Notes under the pieces: model-generated
What the model was told of the DNA's origin: nothing
Seen by the model: the letters and a program-made list of their open reading frames with translations, nothing else
Databases searched by the model: none
Made by a program: the position numbers and the translations under genes
Origin: Isoetes taiwanensis
Taxonomy: Eukaryota; Streptophyta; Lycopodiopsida; Isoetales; Isoetaceae
Assembly: GCA_021234155.1 (NCBI GenBank)
Contig: JAJEKV010000010.1
Span: 21,850,833-21,914,832 of the forward strand
Reading direction: 5' to 3'
Length of the DNA: 64,000 bases
In this document: piece by piece, positions 1 to 11,994 of the stretch
Numbering within the stretch: position 1 is the first letter of the stretch
How the letters are laid out: each line of letters begins with the position of its first letter

Positions 1-1071
1 AAGCAGCCTGGCACTCTGGTGTCCAATCTACTTCCATATGTTTGCTCTCATGTTTGCTGTACTTGCCTACTCTTGTCAGATTTGCTATAGGACCCATAAT
101 ATGTGAGAAAGTAGGTACATAGATTCTTAAAAAACTAGTAAGTCCCATAAAGCTCTTCACTTGCCTCAGAGTTTTAGGTGGCACTACTTTCTTGAGTGCT
201 TCCATCTTACCTTCTGAGACTTTGATTCCTTGAGCAGATACTTCATGTCCTAACAGCTCACCTTTTGAACATAGAAAAATACACTTCTTTGGGTTTAAAC
301 ATACACCACTTTCCCTGCACAGACTCATGATCACAGTTAGAAGTTTCATGTGTTGCTCTATCAGTGTTCCTAGGCAAAGGTCATCAAGAAACACCCTGAA
401 TTTATCAAGAGGCATGCTTTGAAAGATTTTATCCATAGCCCTTTGGAATGTAGCAGATGCATTCATCAATCCAAAGGGCATTTTTTGCATGGCAAAGGTT
501 CCCCAAGGGGTTATGAAGGAGGTCTTAGCTTGGTCTGCTTCCTTGATTTTAATTTGATTAAAACCTGAAAATCCATCTAGAAATGAATAAATCTCTTTAC
601 CAGCAGTTGCATGAAGCACTTCTTCTAGAAAGGGAAGTGGATAACAGTCTTTTATAGTAGCCTTATTAAGGTCTCTAAAATCTATGCATATGCGTATAGT
701 TTTGTTTTTTTTTTTTCAACAGGTACTATGCATGACAGCCATTCAGGGTTTGTTATCTCAGTGATAACTTCAGCTTCTTTCATCTTTAATAATTCTTCTC
801 TGATCAAAGTTAGCAAAGATCTATTTATCTTTCTCAGTTTTTGCATGACAGGTTTAGTTCCTTCTTTCATCTTTATTTCAAACTCACATATCTCAGTTTT
901 TACACCTACCAACTCTGTGTAATCCCATGCAAATACATCTTTCCATTCTTCAAAAAATTCTTGTAATGATGCTTCTTTTTGAGTTTTAAACATATCTCCT
1001 AGAAACAGAGTTCTAATCTCATCATTCTTGGTAATAGTCAGTTCCTTTACCTCTTTCTCTTCTTTGTGCAT
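1..1071 (-). pseudogene. Ty3/gypsy reverse transcriptase fragment (pol)
   Basis: Reverse transcriptase of an LTR retrotransposon read on the minus strand and cut by the window start. From 1071 down to about 690 the frame gives the RT N-terminal region (TKPVMQKLRKINRSLL, EWLSCIVPVEKK). A run of 12 A at about 705-716 then shifts the frame. The rest stays open to position 1: FRDLNKATIKDCYPLP, FLDGFSGFNQIKI, MPFGLMNASATFQRAMD and the catalytic F-L-D-D motif near 375-386. After it come the LLGHEVSAQGIKVSEGK and SFMGLTSFLRIYVP segments usual at the RT end. Apart from the homopolymer shift it is intact, so it is either a young copy or carries a sequencing slip. The canonical RNase H and integrase should lie before the window. 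Confidence 0.88.
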
Positions 1072-1939
1072 CTATTACCGTAATGGGATGTAGTTGTGCA
1101 ATCTCTTCATGTTCCAACTCTTCTTCTTTGATAGCTCCTTCAGCAAGGTAATCCAGCAACACACTTCTGCATAGGGCATCTGCTTCACAATTTTCATCTC
1201 TTGGTATGTAATTCAAACTACATTTGTTAAATTTGCTCAACCAGCTCAAGGCTTCTTCTTTCAGCAACTGCATTTCTTGGTTCTTGGCTTGATACTCACC
1301 ATTGACTTGCCTGCATATTAATTGAGAATCACCATAAATGGTTACCTCTGTTAGTCCTAATGAAATAGCTTCTTGCAAGCCAGCCAAAAGGGCTCTGTAC
1401 TCAGCCATGTTGGAGGTTATGCCAACATGTATCCTGCCAACTTTTGAAAGCAATCTGTTAGCACAATCTTTGATTATAGCAGAAGAAGATGCCACTCCTA
1501 GCTTAACAGATATTCCACCATCAAACCAGATGACACCGGAATTCTTGTGATCTATTGAGTTAGAAGAGTAAGAGGGTACCAGTTCATCTAGGAGTTCCAT
1601 AGCTAAAGGTAGTTTATAGAATCCCATGGTGCTTTGTTCGAGCATTTCTTCTTCCAAAAAACTACAGATATTAGTACTCCCTGACTTGTTGTAGAGAGTT
1701 GTCTTTTTTACTCCATCAGATATGATACATTCTCCTTTTGACCATACAGGTCTGGCATCAACTGTAGACATCCATTTTCTGCCAAGCAACAAGTCATAAA
1801 TGTCAGTAGTGCTGTTGCCAAACTCGAAAGCAACCACAAAAAAACTGGCTTGAACCACAATCCCTTCAGTTTCCACTGGCACACCTGTAACAACACCTAA
1901 AGGCAACACCTGAGTTTGATACCAAACTTTTGTTTCCAA
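1022..1939 (-). pseudogene. Retrotransposon aspartic protease C-terminus plus RNase H, upstream of RT
   Basis: A 305-codon open frame on the minus strand. The first third resembles the C-terminal half of a retroviral-type aspartic protease (IYDLLLGRKWMSTVDARPVW); the catalytic DTG part is not seen. Codons of about 130-265 form a complete type-1 RNase H domain: IWFDGGIS, SNMAEYRALLAGLQEA, VTIYGDSQLICRQVNGEY and ENCEADALCRS, which keep the four acidic catalytic positions (D, E, D, D). The frame overlaps the RT frame by about 50 bases in another phase. The unusual point is the order: this RNase H lies before the RT, whereas the ordinary Ty3/gypsy RNase H follows it. No start codon is convincing (the frame opens at a TTG), and gag is absent. 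Confidence 0.8.
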
Positions 1940-2084
1940 TTTCTATGTAATTTTGATATGGCGTTTTCAATAGCCATTTATTAATAAAATATTTTTACGA
2001 ATTGTTTGCATTTTTTAGTGTGCAAATTTTAATTAGTATTCTTGTTCTTTGTATAAGACTTAGGTCCTTATCTACTCTTGTAAA
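1940..2084. other. Junction between two head-to-head truncated retroelements
   Basis: 145 bases separate the 5'-truncated minus-strand pol piece from the gag of the plus-strand element. No LTR, primer-binding site or gag of the minus-strand element is visible, and no 5' LTR of the plus-strand element. A short minus-strand reading near 1935-1985 does not continue the protease frame. Confidence 0.5.
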
Positions 2085-3431
2085 TTGTCTTCAGACCATG
2101 CAGGCAATGGCCCATGGCATACGCCATCGGATGCGGGTCGTCTCACACCTGAACAAGAGTTGATACTCATCAAGCGTCAACTCGGTGATCTCCAGGCTTA
2201 TGTGTTGCAGACCAATCCTCCCCAAGTGACACCTGAATGTGGTCCTGAGATGCCGCCTTTGCCGGCAAATCCACCACCACCACAGCCACCCGCACCTTTG
2301 CCGGCACCAGCACCTGTGCATGCACACAAGAAATGCCATGCCAAGCGACATAGAAGTCCTTCTTCTGACAGTGCTACGTCTTCTTAGACCGACACTTCAG
2401 AATCATCGGAGTCATCCGTGTCATCTGGTCACCATCACAAGGCACATGATAAAGAATACCGCAAGACGGTGGACACGGCTATAACAAGCATATGGAAGAA
2501 CAGGAAATTGACACAATTTGATGGTAAGTCAAGGGGAGGTCTTAACGCTGAATCCTGGTTAGATGAAATGAAAGAATTTGGCAAGTCATATGGAATGACC
2601 GAGAAGGATACAGGTAAAGTCGCCACCACCAACCTCACAGGTGCAGCCAGAATTTGGTGGAAAGGTTATGCTAGGGCAAAGCATTTGGACAGGAGCAGAT
2701 GTAAATTTAAGAAATTTGCAAAGGCTTTTAAGTCGCACTATGTGCCCCGCGCGCACAAGTGCCAGCAAATACAAACATTCTATAGGTTGGAGCAGAAAAG
2801 TATGTCGGTGCAAGCATATACCGACGATTTTATGCGCTTAAGGCTGTATGTGCGGGGTATGAATGAGAAAAGGGCAGTCGAAGGTTATATTGAGGGATTG
2901 GCACCATCCATCAAAAGAATGGTGAAGGCTATAGACCCAAAATCCGTTGCGGAGGCCGAGGCTAAGGCATTAAGCCTCGAGGAGGACATACCAAAGAACC
3001 AGTATCAGCGTCCCACTCCTTATTCTCAGCCTCGCCCTTATACACCGTATAAGCCTCGTTCCCCAAGTCCCGGGCCCCCTCAGCAAAATTCATATGGGCG
3101 GCAGGATAAGAAAGTTACCTTTAACGTGCCGGATAAGCCAAATAACATTGGCAGCTCAATTCGAGATCTCTTACAGTCTATTCCTAAAGAGGCTCGAGAA
3201 CAGCTCCGCAAAGATAAGGCATGTTTCAGATGTATGCGGCCCAGCCACATGATGCAGAACTGCCCCTATGTCACTCAAACCGCTCAGTTGGCGATGGCCG
3301 ACCTTGATTGGGACGATTTGGAGTCTCCACCACCTGCTGACGAGGAGGCCCACGAGTATATACACGGTGCGTCTCATATTTTTGCAGCTATTGAAACCGG
3401 CAATGCTGAAAGTCAGCCTGCCGTTCTATAG
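2085..3431 (+). pseudogene. gag of the chromodomain element, one in-frame stop
   Basis: Capsid/nucleocapsid polyprotein. The reading frame from ATG 2085 runs to the stop at 3429-3431 and is broken only by TAG at 2385-2387; both halves are in the same phase. The N-terminal 100 codons are Pro-rich (LPANPPPPQPPAPLPAPAP). Next comes a retrotransposon gag core (ITSIWKNRKLTQFDG, ARIWWKGYARAKH, YRLEQKSMSVQAYTDDFMRL, YIEGLAPSI). Near the C-terminus there is one CCHC zinc knuckle, CFRCMRPSHMMQNC, with CX2CX4HX4C spacing. The length (about 448 codons) is normal for chromovirus gag. Confidence 0.9.
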
Positions 3432-5509
3432 GCCAGGTAGACAGTAAGCCCTTTGTTATACTTATAGATACAGGTAGTACCCATAATTTTGCTTCACCCA
3501 GAATGGTCCAGGTTTTGAAACTTGAGCCTGAAGATCCAGACCCCGACCTGTTACCTTGGCCAGTGGGAAGGTCCGACATACAAATGGCCGTCGTATTAAC
3601 CTCAATATACAGTTGCCAGGTGCACCAGTTGCCTTAGGTGCGGAACTAATGGACATCGGCAAATATGATCTTATTGTCGGCATGGAATTTTTGGCATCTG
3701 CTAAGGCCAATATAGATTGCGAAAAATGGGAAGTGACCTACAACGCAGTCAATGGAGCCCGAGTTACTATTAAAGGTGATCCATTGAACCCACTCATGCA
3801 GTCCATGTCTATCAGGCAATTAGATAAGGCCATACGCAAGGATAAGATACTTTGCGTTATTAGGCTTGCCTCAATTGAGTCAGACGCTAAACAGAAGGAG
3901 GTAGTGGATGCATTGCCAGAAAACATTGCTAGTCTCCTAAGGGAATTTAAGGATCTTTTCCCAGATGAGATCCAGAAACTTCCTCCTTTTAGAGGGGTGG
4001 AGTGTGAAATAGCTTTGGAACCAGGTACTAAGCCAACCAGTAAGGCGCCGTACCGCATGAGTCCTCCCAAGTTGGCTGAGCTTAAAAAGCAACTCCAAGA
4101 GTTATTGAACCTAGATTAGTGTTTCACCTTTTGGTGCGCCTATTCTCTTTGTTAAAAAGAAGGATGACTCCATGAGGATGTTTATTGATTATAGGCAACT
4201 CAACAAGCATACGATCAAGAACCGCTGTGCTTTGCCCAGAGCAGATGATCTCATGGACCAATTACAAGGAGCCAAATACTTCTCAAAGATTGACTTACGC
4301 TCAGGGTATCATCAGATAAGAATAAAAGAGGATGACATCCATAAATCTGCCTTCCGTACTAGATACGGGCATTATGAATTCACAGTTATGCCTTTTGGCT
4401 TAACTAACCTGCGACTTTTATGCGGTTAATGAACGATGTCTTCCGAGAATACTTGGATGATTTTGTCGTTATCTTCTTCGATGACATTCTCATCTATAGT
4501 AAAACCCTTGAGGAGCATGAGCAACACCTTAGATTGACCTTGCAGAAATTGAGGCGTCACCAACTCTTTGCAAAGTTCTCCAAGTGCAAGTTTGCCACAC
4601 CGAAGGTGGATTACTTAGGGCATGTAATCTCAGCCGAGGGTATTGCTACAGATCCAGCAAAGATAGAGGCAGTCAAGGATTGGCCTATTCCCAGTAATGT
4701 TTCAGAGGTAAGGAGTTTTTTGGGCTTGGCAGGATATTACAGGAAATTTGTCAAGGATTTTGCCAAGATTGCAGGGCCTCTCACAGACCTTACAAAGCAT
4801 AGGAAAGTGAAGGATTGGGTAGAACACTGGAAGACGAAGGTTCAGGCAAGCTTTTAGAAACTTAAGGTTGCTTTGACTTCAGTGCCAGTCCTCACATTGC
4901 CAGACCCGGAGAAAGATAAGCTAGTAGCAACACATGCCAGTAAAATTGCTACCGGAGGAGTTCTAATGCAGGAGGGGAGGGTTATTGCGTATGATTTTAA
5001 GATGATGAATGAGACTGAGCAGCGATACCCCACGCACGATCAGGAACTCTTGGCAATTGTGCGGGCCCTGCGTATATGGAGACACTACCTTCTCGGTAGG
5101 AGATTCCAGCTAGATACGGATCACCAAAGCCTCCATTATCTTTCTACCCACCCAAATCTCAATCTCCGTCAGAGAAGATGGATGGATTTTCTTGAGGAAT
5201 ATGATTTTGAGATCATGTATAAGCCATGTAAGTACAATGTGGTTACAGATGCTTTGTCACGCCATCCCTTGGTAGTGAGTTCGGAAAGCAAATAGAGCAA
5301 ACCCAGAACACGGATCCAGAATTCCATGAAGCGTGGAACAGTTTGGCCAAGGAGGCAAGGACAGATAAGGAGCGTGAGGCTTTCCGCTCTTATAAGAAGG
5401 AGGGTAACTTGCTTTATTACAAAGACAAGTTGTGTGTACCTGAGACTTCAGGAGTCCGTAAGCTCATTCTTCATGATACACACAACAGCCCCATAGCTGG
5501 ACATGCAGG
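3431..5509 (+). pseudogene. pol N-terminal half: protease, RT, RNase H (multiple lesions)
   Basis: The protease active site LIDTGSTHNF lies near 3461-3490, in a phase different from gag (phase 0) and from the following protease frame, which runs 3556-4119 (DLIVGMEFLASAKANID). RT begins at about 3,960. A short deletion near 4,110-4,125 removes residues before [16 protein letters not shown]. Another loss of about 4 bases near 4,409 breaks FGLTNAPATF. The catalytic FFDDILIYS is intact near 4,474-4,500. TAG at 4855-4857 interrupts the linker, probably from CAG. In RNase H the first catalytic Asp is His (codon 4933-4935, THASK), while TDHQSLHYL and VVTDALSRHP remain. The frame ends at 5295. The tether then continues in another phase up to the integrase zinc-finger histidines just before the MITE. 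Confidence 0.88.
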
Positions 5510-5829
5510 GTGAAAGCATGCTACGGTGTACCGCTTTTGGAACCCTCATTTGTACCTGCACTGGGTACTTTTAAAACTGGTACTTTCTGTTTTTTCTTCC
5601 CATTAAAATCAATTCAAAATTTTTGAATTGAAGGTCAATAACATGTCAATCAATAATAGTAGATGATAACAATACTATTAGAGACTAAAATGAATGAATC
5701 AACTCTCAAACTTATTGTTTATTGAGACATTTATGCAAGTTCCTAGTACCCAGTGTTGGGTACTTTTTTGGGTAGTTTTGCACTCCCTAAAAAGAACTTT
5801 AGATGGTACACCCTAGCATGCTTTCACCC
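5508..5829. mobile_element. 322-bp MITE inserted in pol
   Basis: Terminal inverted repeats of 25 bp at 5508-5532 and 5805-5829 match at 24 positions; they start GGGTGAAAGCATGCTA. The interior is AT-rich, has no coding capacity, and has a small palindrome near 5,611-5,629. Removing it joins GHAG to MKIYFKIRSSYFWP of the integrase, so it is a clean insertion. I cannot make out a convincing target duplication, so the superfamily stays open. Confidence 0.85.
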
Positions 5830-7098
5830 ATGAAGATTTATTTTAAGATTCGCTCCAGCTATTTTTGGCCAAGCATGAAGAAAGACATTGCCAGATACAT
5901 TAAGCAATGTCAAGTGTGTCAGCAGACTAAGGCCGAGCAGTTGAGGATTCCAGGAGAGTTGCAACCGTTGGATGTGCCCAATGCCAAATGGGAGGTGATA
6001 ACCATGGATTTCATTGTGGGCCTTCCGCGTACCCTCCGTGGATATGATCCTTTAATGGTAGTGGTCGACAAGTTGTCGAAGATGGCTCACTTCTTGCGAT
6101 GTCGTACCACAGACACGGCCTTGGATACAGCTTTGTTATTCGCGAAGGAAATCTTCAGATTACAGGGGATGCCACGAGTAATAGTATCTGACAGGGATCC
6201 CAAGTTTGTAAGTGCATTTTGGAAGGATTTCTTTGCCACCATTCAGACAAAGCTTGCTATGAGAACAACATATCATCCTCAGACGGATGGACAAACAGAG
6301 CGGACCAACCGCATTATAGAGGATATGTTGCGAAGCTATGTATGGAGTAAGCAAACTCAATGGGCCGATTATATCTATTTAGTGGAGTTTGCTTATAATA
6401 GCATGAAGCAGGAGTCATCTAGAATGTCTCCTTTCATGATAAATTATGGCTATCAATGCCTAACTCCAGACACATGGCATAATCCTGTTTCTAAAGTGGA
6501 AGTTTCTCAACTCCTCCTTTTGGAAATGCAAGCTTTGGTCGAAGAGGTTCGTGGTTATTTGTTGGCTGCGCGTAGTCGTCAGAAAAGTGTGGCTGATAAG
6601 CACAGAACCCCACGAGTGTTCCAAGTGGGCGATTCAGTTTGGCTTAAGATTAAGGTTAAGCAAGCCAAGCTCAAAATTGGTAACTGCAAGAAATTGGCAC
6701 CCAGATGGGCTGGGCCGTTCATGATTACTGAACGTATTGGAGAGCAGGCATATCGTTTGGATTTGCCACCCCGCTTGAAGATCCACAAGGTCTTTCACGT
6801 GAGTCTTCCGAAGAGACACACTCCTGATCCAGAGGAGATGTTGGATACACCCACTCTTCTTGAAATGACAGATGAGCAACTAGAGATAGTCCCCGAAGCT
6901 CTTCTTGACCGGGCCCATAAGCAGACCAGAAGGACTCAAATGCTCCAATATTTGGTCAAGTGGAAACACTTGCCGGTGGAGGATGCTACGTGGGTAATGA
7001 AGATAGACCTTGAAAAGCATTATCCGGAATTCATGCGGGAATCTCAAGGCCGCACCATCAACGATGTCATCAACCCCGATTCTGGCGGTAAGCATTGA
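5803..7098 (+). pseudogene. pol C-terminal half: integrase, GPY/F-like module, chromodomain
   Basis: An open frame of 431 codons whose first nine codons come from the MITE terminus. The integrase zinc finger keeps its cysteine half (CQVCQQTK); the histidine half lies on the other side of the MITE. The DDE core is present: D in ITMDFIVGLP, D in VIVSDRDPKF and E in TDGQTERTNR. A GPY/F-like segment follows (APRWAGPFMITERIGEQAYR, HKVFHVSLPKRH), then a C-terminal chromodomain (LQYLVKWKHLPVEDATWV, IDLEKHYPEF). The chromodomain is the diagnostic feature of chromoviruses and is thought to guide insertion to marked chromatin. This half is uninterrupted by stops. Confidence 0.92.
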
Positions 7099-7777
7099 AG
7101 GCTTGATTCGGCAGGAATCATGCAGTAGCCTGCAGGGGTAGATGCATCTTAGATCAAAGTAGTTACCGATGATGAGACCACCTTGGTGTTCTCTAGGACG
7201 TGGTGTATTATCAATGTGGGCATGACCACCGGTTGCTTGAACAACATGTAGTGGATAGGCCGCATTCATCTCGGCGATAATAGGAACATGACCATTCCTT
7301 ATGGCGCTATGGATTGCAAACCCTAGGCATGATAGGTTTCCCTGTTAGTTTAATCTTTTATTTTAATTCAAGGGCGTGGTCCCTTCAACCACAACTTAAT
7401 TATTATGTGTAATACTGACGTATTGACATGTGCAGGCCAGTGAGCGGTACGTGACCTGCGCATGTATAGAGGGTTGCTGATGGCCCAAGTCTCTGTATTT
7501 TCATGTCTTCTTGTATCAACTTGATAATGATTTTATAATGTCTGTTATTGGACTCCGGTCCTTGAACTTTTTCCATGTGATAATGATGTGAAATGCACAT
7601 TGCTGCGCAAACAATTTTGTGATCTTTAAACATGTTTCATCTTCAGGAATAAGAAATTATTCTCATCTATTCATGTGTAATTTCCTGTATTTCATACTGA
7701 TCTATTCTTTGAATGCATGTTACCTCTTTTCTACCAAACTCCAATGCTGAGGACATCATTATTCCAAGGGGGGAGAA
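7099..7777 (+). other. Untranslated 3' region of the element with polypurine tract
   Basis: About 680 bases without coding features between the pol stop and the 3' LTR. The purine run at 7764-7777 (CCAAGGGGGGAGAA) directly before the LTR is the expected plus-strand primer site. Confidence 0.75.
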
Positions 7778-9284
7778 TGTGACGTTCCACGTATTTAGAC
7801 GGTATATGTATAAATACACTGACACATCACGCTATACATATAAGACGTCATGGGGTATAGTTAACCTAGTTGGTTAACCTAAATGGATTAATTTAGCTAT
7901 ACTAAATAATTAATGGAATAATCAGCCTAATTAAGCTAATTAGCTGATTATTAATGCCAGATGGCATGAGTCGATTGGCCAAGGGAGGGTTTTGCTAGTT
8001 TAGTCTATTCTAGGTTAACCCTTGTACCAAAATCGACCAGGAGCTCTTCAACCAGGCGCTTCCCCAAAACCCTACAGCTGTAGAGATGGATCATCCTCAA
8101 GACAATGGCTCGAGTCAGTAGGATTAGGTGTGTAGAATAGCGCCTCTGAGGCACCTCTGTGTGTGATGGTTCCTGCTTCTCTCTGTGATTTAGCAATAGA
8201 GACTAACCCTTGTTTGAAAGGTAAGATGCTCTTCTTTCTGATTCTACACTTGCTCTGAGATGATGGTTTGATGGTTCTTTGCATAGTATTACTCTGGAAA
8301 TGGGGGAAGTACGGGGGGTAGAGACCTCTGAGCTCATATATCATAGTATGATTCTAGTTAGCGCCCTATAAATCCCATTAGTTGCAGCCTGTGCACAAGA
8401 TCCCACCGAGCTGTGGAATCTATGGCATTATTTGAAGCACCAGATAAGTAGTGATGAAGTGTAGGGTGGGGTCTCGCCTGAGCATAAAAGACTATGGGGA
8501 CTCCTATAGTGAGCTAGGCCTGATAGTTGGTCACGTAGAGGGCCGGGTATGGGTCTGACACTCCCTGGGTGTAGTGGTATGATCATCCTGTACTTTGAAG
8601 ATAAAGTTAGGGGAGTAGGTCGGGTACGGATGCGGGGGTCGCTGATGCGGCACGTGTCCTCTAGCTCACCCATGGATTCACTGCGACTCTGGAAGGAGAC
8701 GCCTCTCTGACCTGCCTCATCGGACCGGGGAGATGTAACCCGGAGTAGTCCCGAAGGGTGAGTCCTTGGGATTGCGTCTCCGAAAGGCTACAATGGCGCC
8801 ATATCTTGATTCAGCTCATCTGCAAAGTGTGCACAGGAGGGGCGGATGGAGTGGACTACCCTAGCCACTGTTCTATGCCAGCCAACGCCGGGTTATACCT
8901 CTGTCTGCTGATCTCTTGAGACCGAACCGTCAGTCCTTCCTCACAGGAGTCTGAGCCGGGGTAGAACCTGGGGGTTTGGGTTGTCTTACTTAGGACTAGA
9001 TGCATCTTCATGTTCGTAGTACTGGGATGGATGTGCCACCCTTCGTGGTGGTTTATTATGTATGATTTATGTTGTATGCTAACATGTATTCACGCTTTCG
9101 CGACTTAGGAGTACCATTGAAGGCATGGGCCGAATGACACCTCCGCGTCCTTCACCTGGCCATCTGTTTATGGATGGTCTGAGTTAGATGGAGGGCCCTG
9201 CTCATGGTGAGTTGATTGCCATGAGAGGGGAAAGTCCCCTTATATATAAGTCCGGAGCGCCGTATATATTCAGGGAGCGTCACA
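7778..9284 (+). repeat. 3' LTR of the chromodomain element (1,507 bp)
   Basis: Begins TGTGACGTTCC right after the polypurine tract and ends GGAGCGTCACA. The ends are inverted repeats, TGTGACG/CGTCACA, with the canonical TG...CA. The matching 5' LTR is not in the window, so insertion age cannot be estimated. The five bases that follow (ACTAC) could be one half of a target duplication. Confidence 0.85.
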
Positions 9285-11827
9285 ACTACAATGCCGACAC
9301 ATGTTGCTCAAAATCATTAATAAGCTATGATCTATAAGGACTATTGCAGCTTATAGAACTCTCTTGGTAGAAATGCCAAAAGGGAGTGGATTGAATCATG
9401 GTTGATTGTAAGATAAGACTCGAAATTGGCAAAATCAATTAAGGCAAACACAAAGAGATACCTGAGTTATTGTACTATAGCTATGAACCCACTATAAAGT
9501 AACCAAATGTATTCCTTTCTCACATGGATTTATAAATTTTCAATAACTAGCATGTCTTATAAAATCCCTGTTCTCTGAAGCATTACCTCAGTAGTAACAT
9601 CAAAAGATGACTAACTTGTTTATAATGGTCATATTCATCAATATCTCTATGCTTCTATAGTTGTCAAAGATTCCCTCGTGTTTTTTTCTTAAGAGAAAGA
9701 GTGCCCATGTTGTAGTAGGAAATGTGGCTGCAACTCCTGGCGCATTGAGAGATAGCTGATTGACATTATATAATCACAGATCACATGGAATGACATATAT
9801 TGCTAATCATGATAACCAGAGGTCTCTGCTTTGGACGAAATTATTGTAACATGCCCAACACATACAACCAATCAGATCACAATAAGCATGGCAAATTTGC
9901 AACAGTCAGGAGGATGAATCCAACTTGGGTTTTTTCTCCTAGCGAATCACTAAGCAGCAAACAGAGACAATTCATCTTTGTGCTTGATTATCCTAGCTAC
10001 TGATTGCTTTCCTAAGAAGCATTGTATTTCGTGATATAGAAGTTGTCAACCTCTGATTCTGTAGCATGTGCTCTAAATCCCTGACAAAGAACAAGACGGA
10101 AGATTCTACATGGCTTGGACATATTACATCTTGGACATACGACATCTATAATTTTGAAAGTTTGATAAAGGAACTTAACGAAGTAACGGAAACTAGAGGA
10201 TGCATTGTAGAGGCGATCTACTTGTGTGAATCCACGTTGAAAAAGAAGCTGACACTTTCTCTACACCATAAACAATCCAAAGATTAACCAAATCGTTTCC
10301 ATCTCCACAATCAAGCACCCGATCTTTGAACTTTGAAAAATTTGTTGCCGCCATACTACCGCAAACCAATTCAATTTGTATTCTTCTGTAAATCAGTTCG
10401 AGTAGTAATTATCCCCAAGTCTGGTATAACTTCCAACGCTACCCATACCCATTAACGGGCTGGAATTTCCCTGAATTTTCATGACCGTAGGTGGAATCCA
10501 ACGACATAAAGGCTCGTGGACAGAAATCTTAGTTGGTTGCAATATGGATAGCCTCAAATTGCTTCAAATCTCATCTTGTGTTTGTGCAAATGTGCGAAAA
10601 AAAACCCCAACACATTCCAAGAACAAATTAGGTTTTATAGGCATCTCTCGGCAGCGAAATTCAAGCGGGCAGATGGTGCACGAATTACGAATGGCCCGAT
10701 TTGGAATCTTTCCTGCCGAATCCTTCCTGCTCCATCTCCTAGGTGCTTAACTAAGTCTCCTCTTTGTTCTTTTCCTAGGGAAAAAAAAAAATTTCCCGTT
10801 CTTTATAGTTTTGGCCCAGCACTGATTTAGTTTCTGCATCTCTTCTTATTCTTGTATTTTATTTTGTTTTTTTTTTTGTCTTCCTTATCATGTTCATGAC
10901 CTCTTTAAAATACTGAAATTTTAAATCTATACAGGATTTCCTGTAACTGTGTAAAAGTAGATGCAACCACCATGTACAAAAGTTTTCATTTGCTCCCAAC
11001 TATGGTTGTTGCCACTGTCTGGTTTCAATGTGAAATAAAACAACCCATACTTCCTTTTAACACTAGAGTTATCTTTGGACTGTTTGGGTTCAACAACCCG
11101 TAGGGGTCCCTCAATCCCTTCTTTATAATAGGGACTAGTTCTCCATGATACGAGTGAGATTTTAGATATGAACACTTCAATTATATGATTAACTCGAAGT
11201 TGTACCAACTATGTTCAGCAACAAAATTATATTCTTCACAAGTTTAGCATAATCAAACCTTGAAATACACTCAATTCGGTGGTTTCAATGATATGATATA
11301 ATCTCACGGCACTCGACATGGAATACAAATTTCAAGGTAACATTAGTTTCTTATGAATGTAGACTATAAATACTACTCATCTTTCAAGTTTCATGTGATT
11401 TCTCAAAAGTTTGGGATAGCAATGACCAAATAAAAAAATTCAATCCTTGAGAGACCCAGTCGGGTCCCAAAAAAATTCTAAAAAAACAGACACCTAGGAA
11501 CCATTTCATATCCATAATATTTTTGAAATAGCAAGGTACTATTATTTTTTAATGGAAATAGATACTATGTACTATTCGCCTAAAAATACCTTCCTTCCTT
11601 CCTTCCTTCCTTTCTAAATGCATTTGATTTCCTCAAAAGGTAGAGTAACTATGAATTTTCAAAATTTGAACCCTTGGGAGACCCAGACCCAACTGGATCC
11701 ATGAAGAACTTTTGAATTTCAAATTTTTAGGAATTATTTTTCGAAAATTCCACCATAGTATTTTTTTTAAACCTTTTGTAATAGATGGTCATATCATGGT
11801 TTAGAAGATGGAAAAATTAGAATTTCT
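9285..11827. other. Non-coding stretch
   Basis: AT-rich DNA with several short open frames (for instance 9800-10003 and 10066-10287) that match no family I recognise and have no supporting context. A short TTCC repeat lies near 11,590. A motif containing GAGACCCAG occurs near 11,451 and 11,678. No gene is supported. Confidence 0.5.

Positions 11828-11994
<167 letters not shown>

Larger units (their letters stand above)
2085..9284 (+). mobile_element. Chromodomain Ty3/gypsy retrotransposon, 5'-truncated and degraded
   Basis: Element order: gag, protease, RT, RNase H, integrase, GPY/F-like module, chromodomain, polypurine tract, 3' LTR. The domain order and the C-terminal chromodomain place it with the plant chromoviruses of the Ty3/gypsy superfamily. 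It lacks a 5' LTR and has in-frame stops in gag and RNase H, frameshifts in protease and RT, and a 322-bp MITE inside the integrase N-terminus. It cannot transpose by itself. The 3' LTR ends are still perfect (TGTGACG...CGTCACA). Confidence 0.92.

Noticed and set aside
7809-7817. TATAAATAC as the LTR promoter
   Set aside because: It lies only about 31 bases from the LTR start, which would leave an implausibly short U3.
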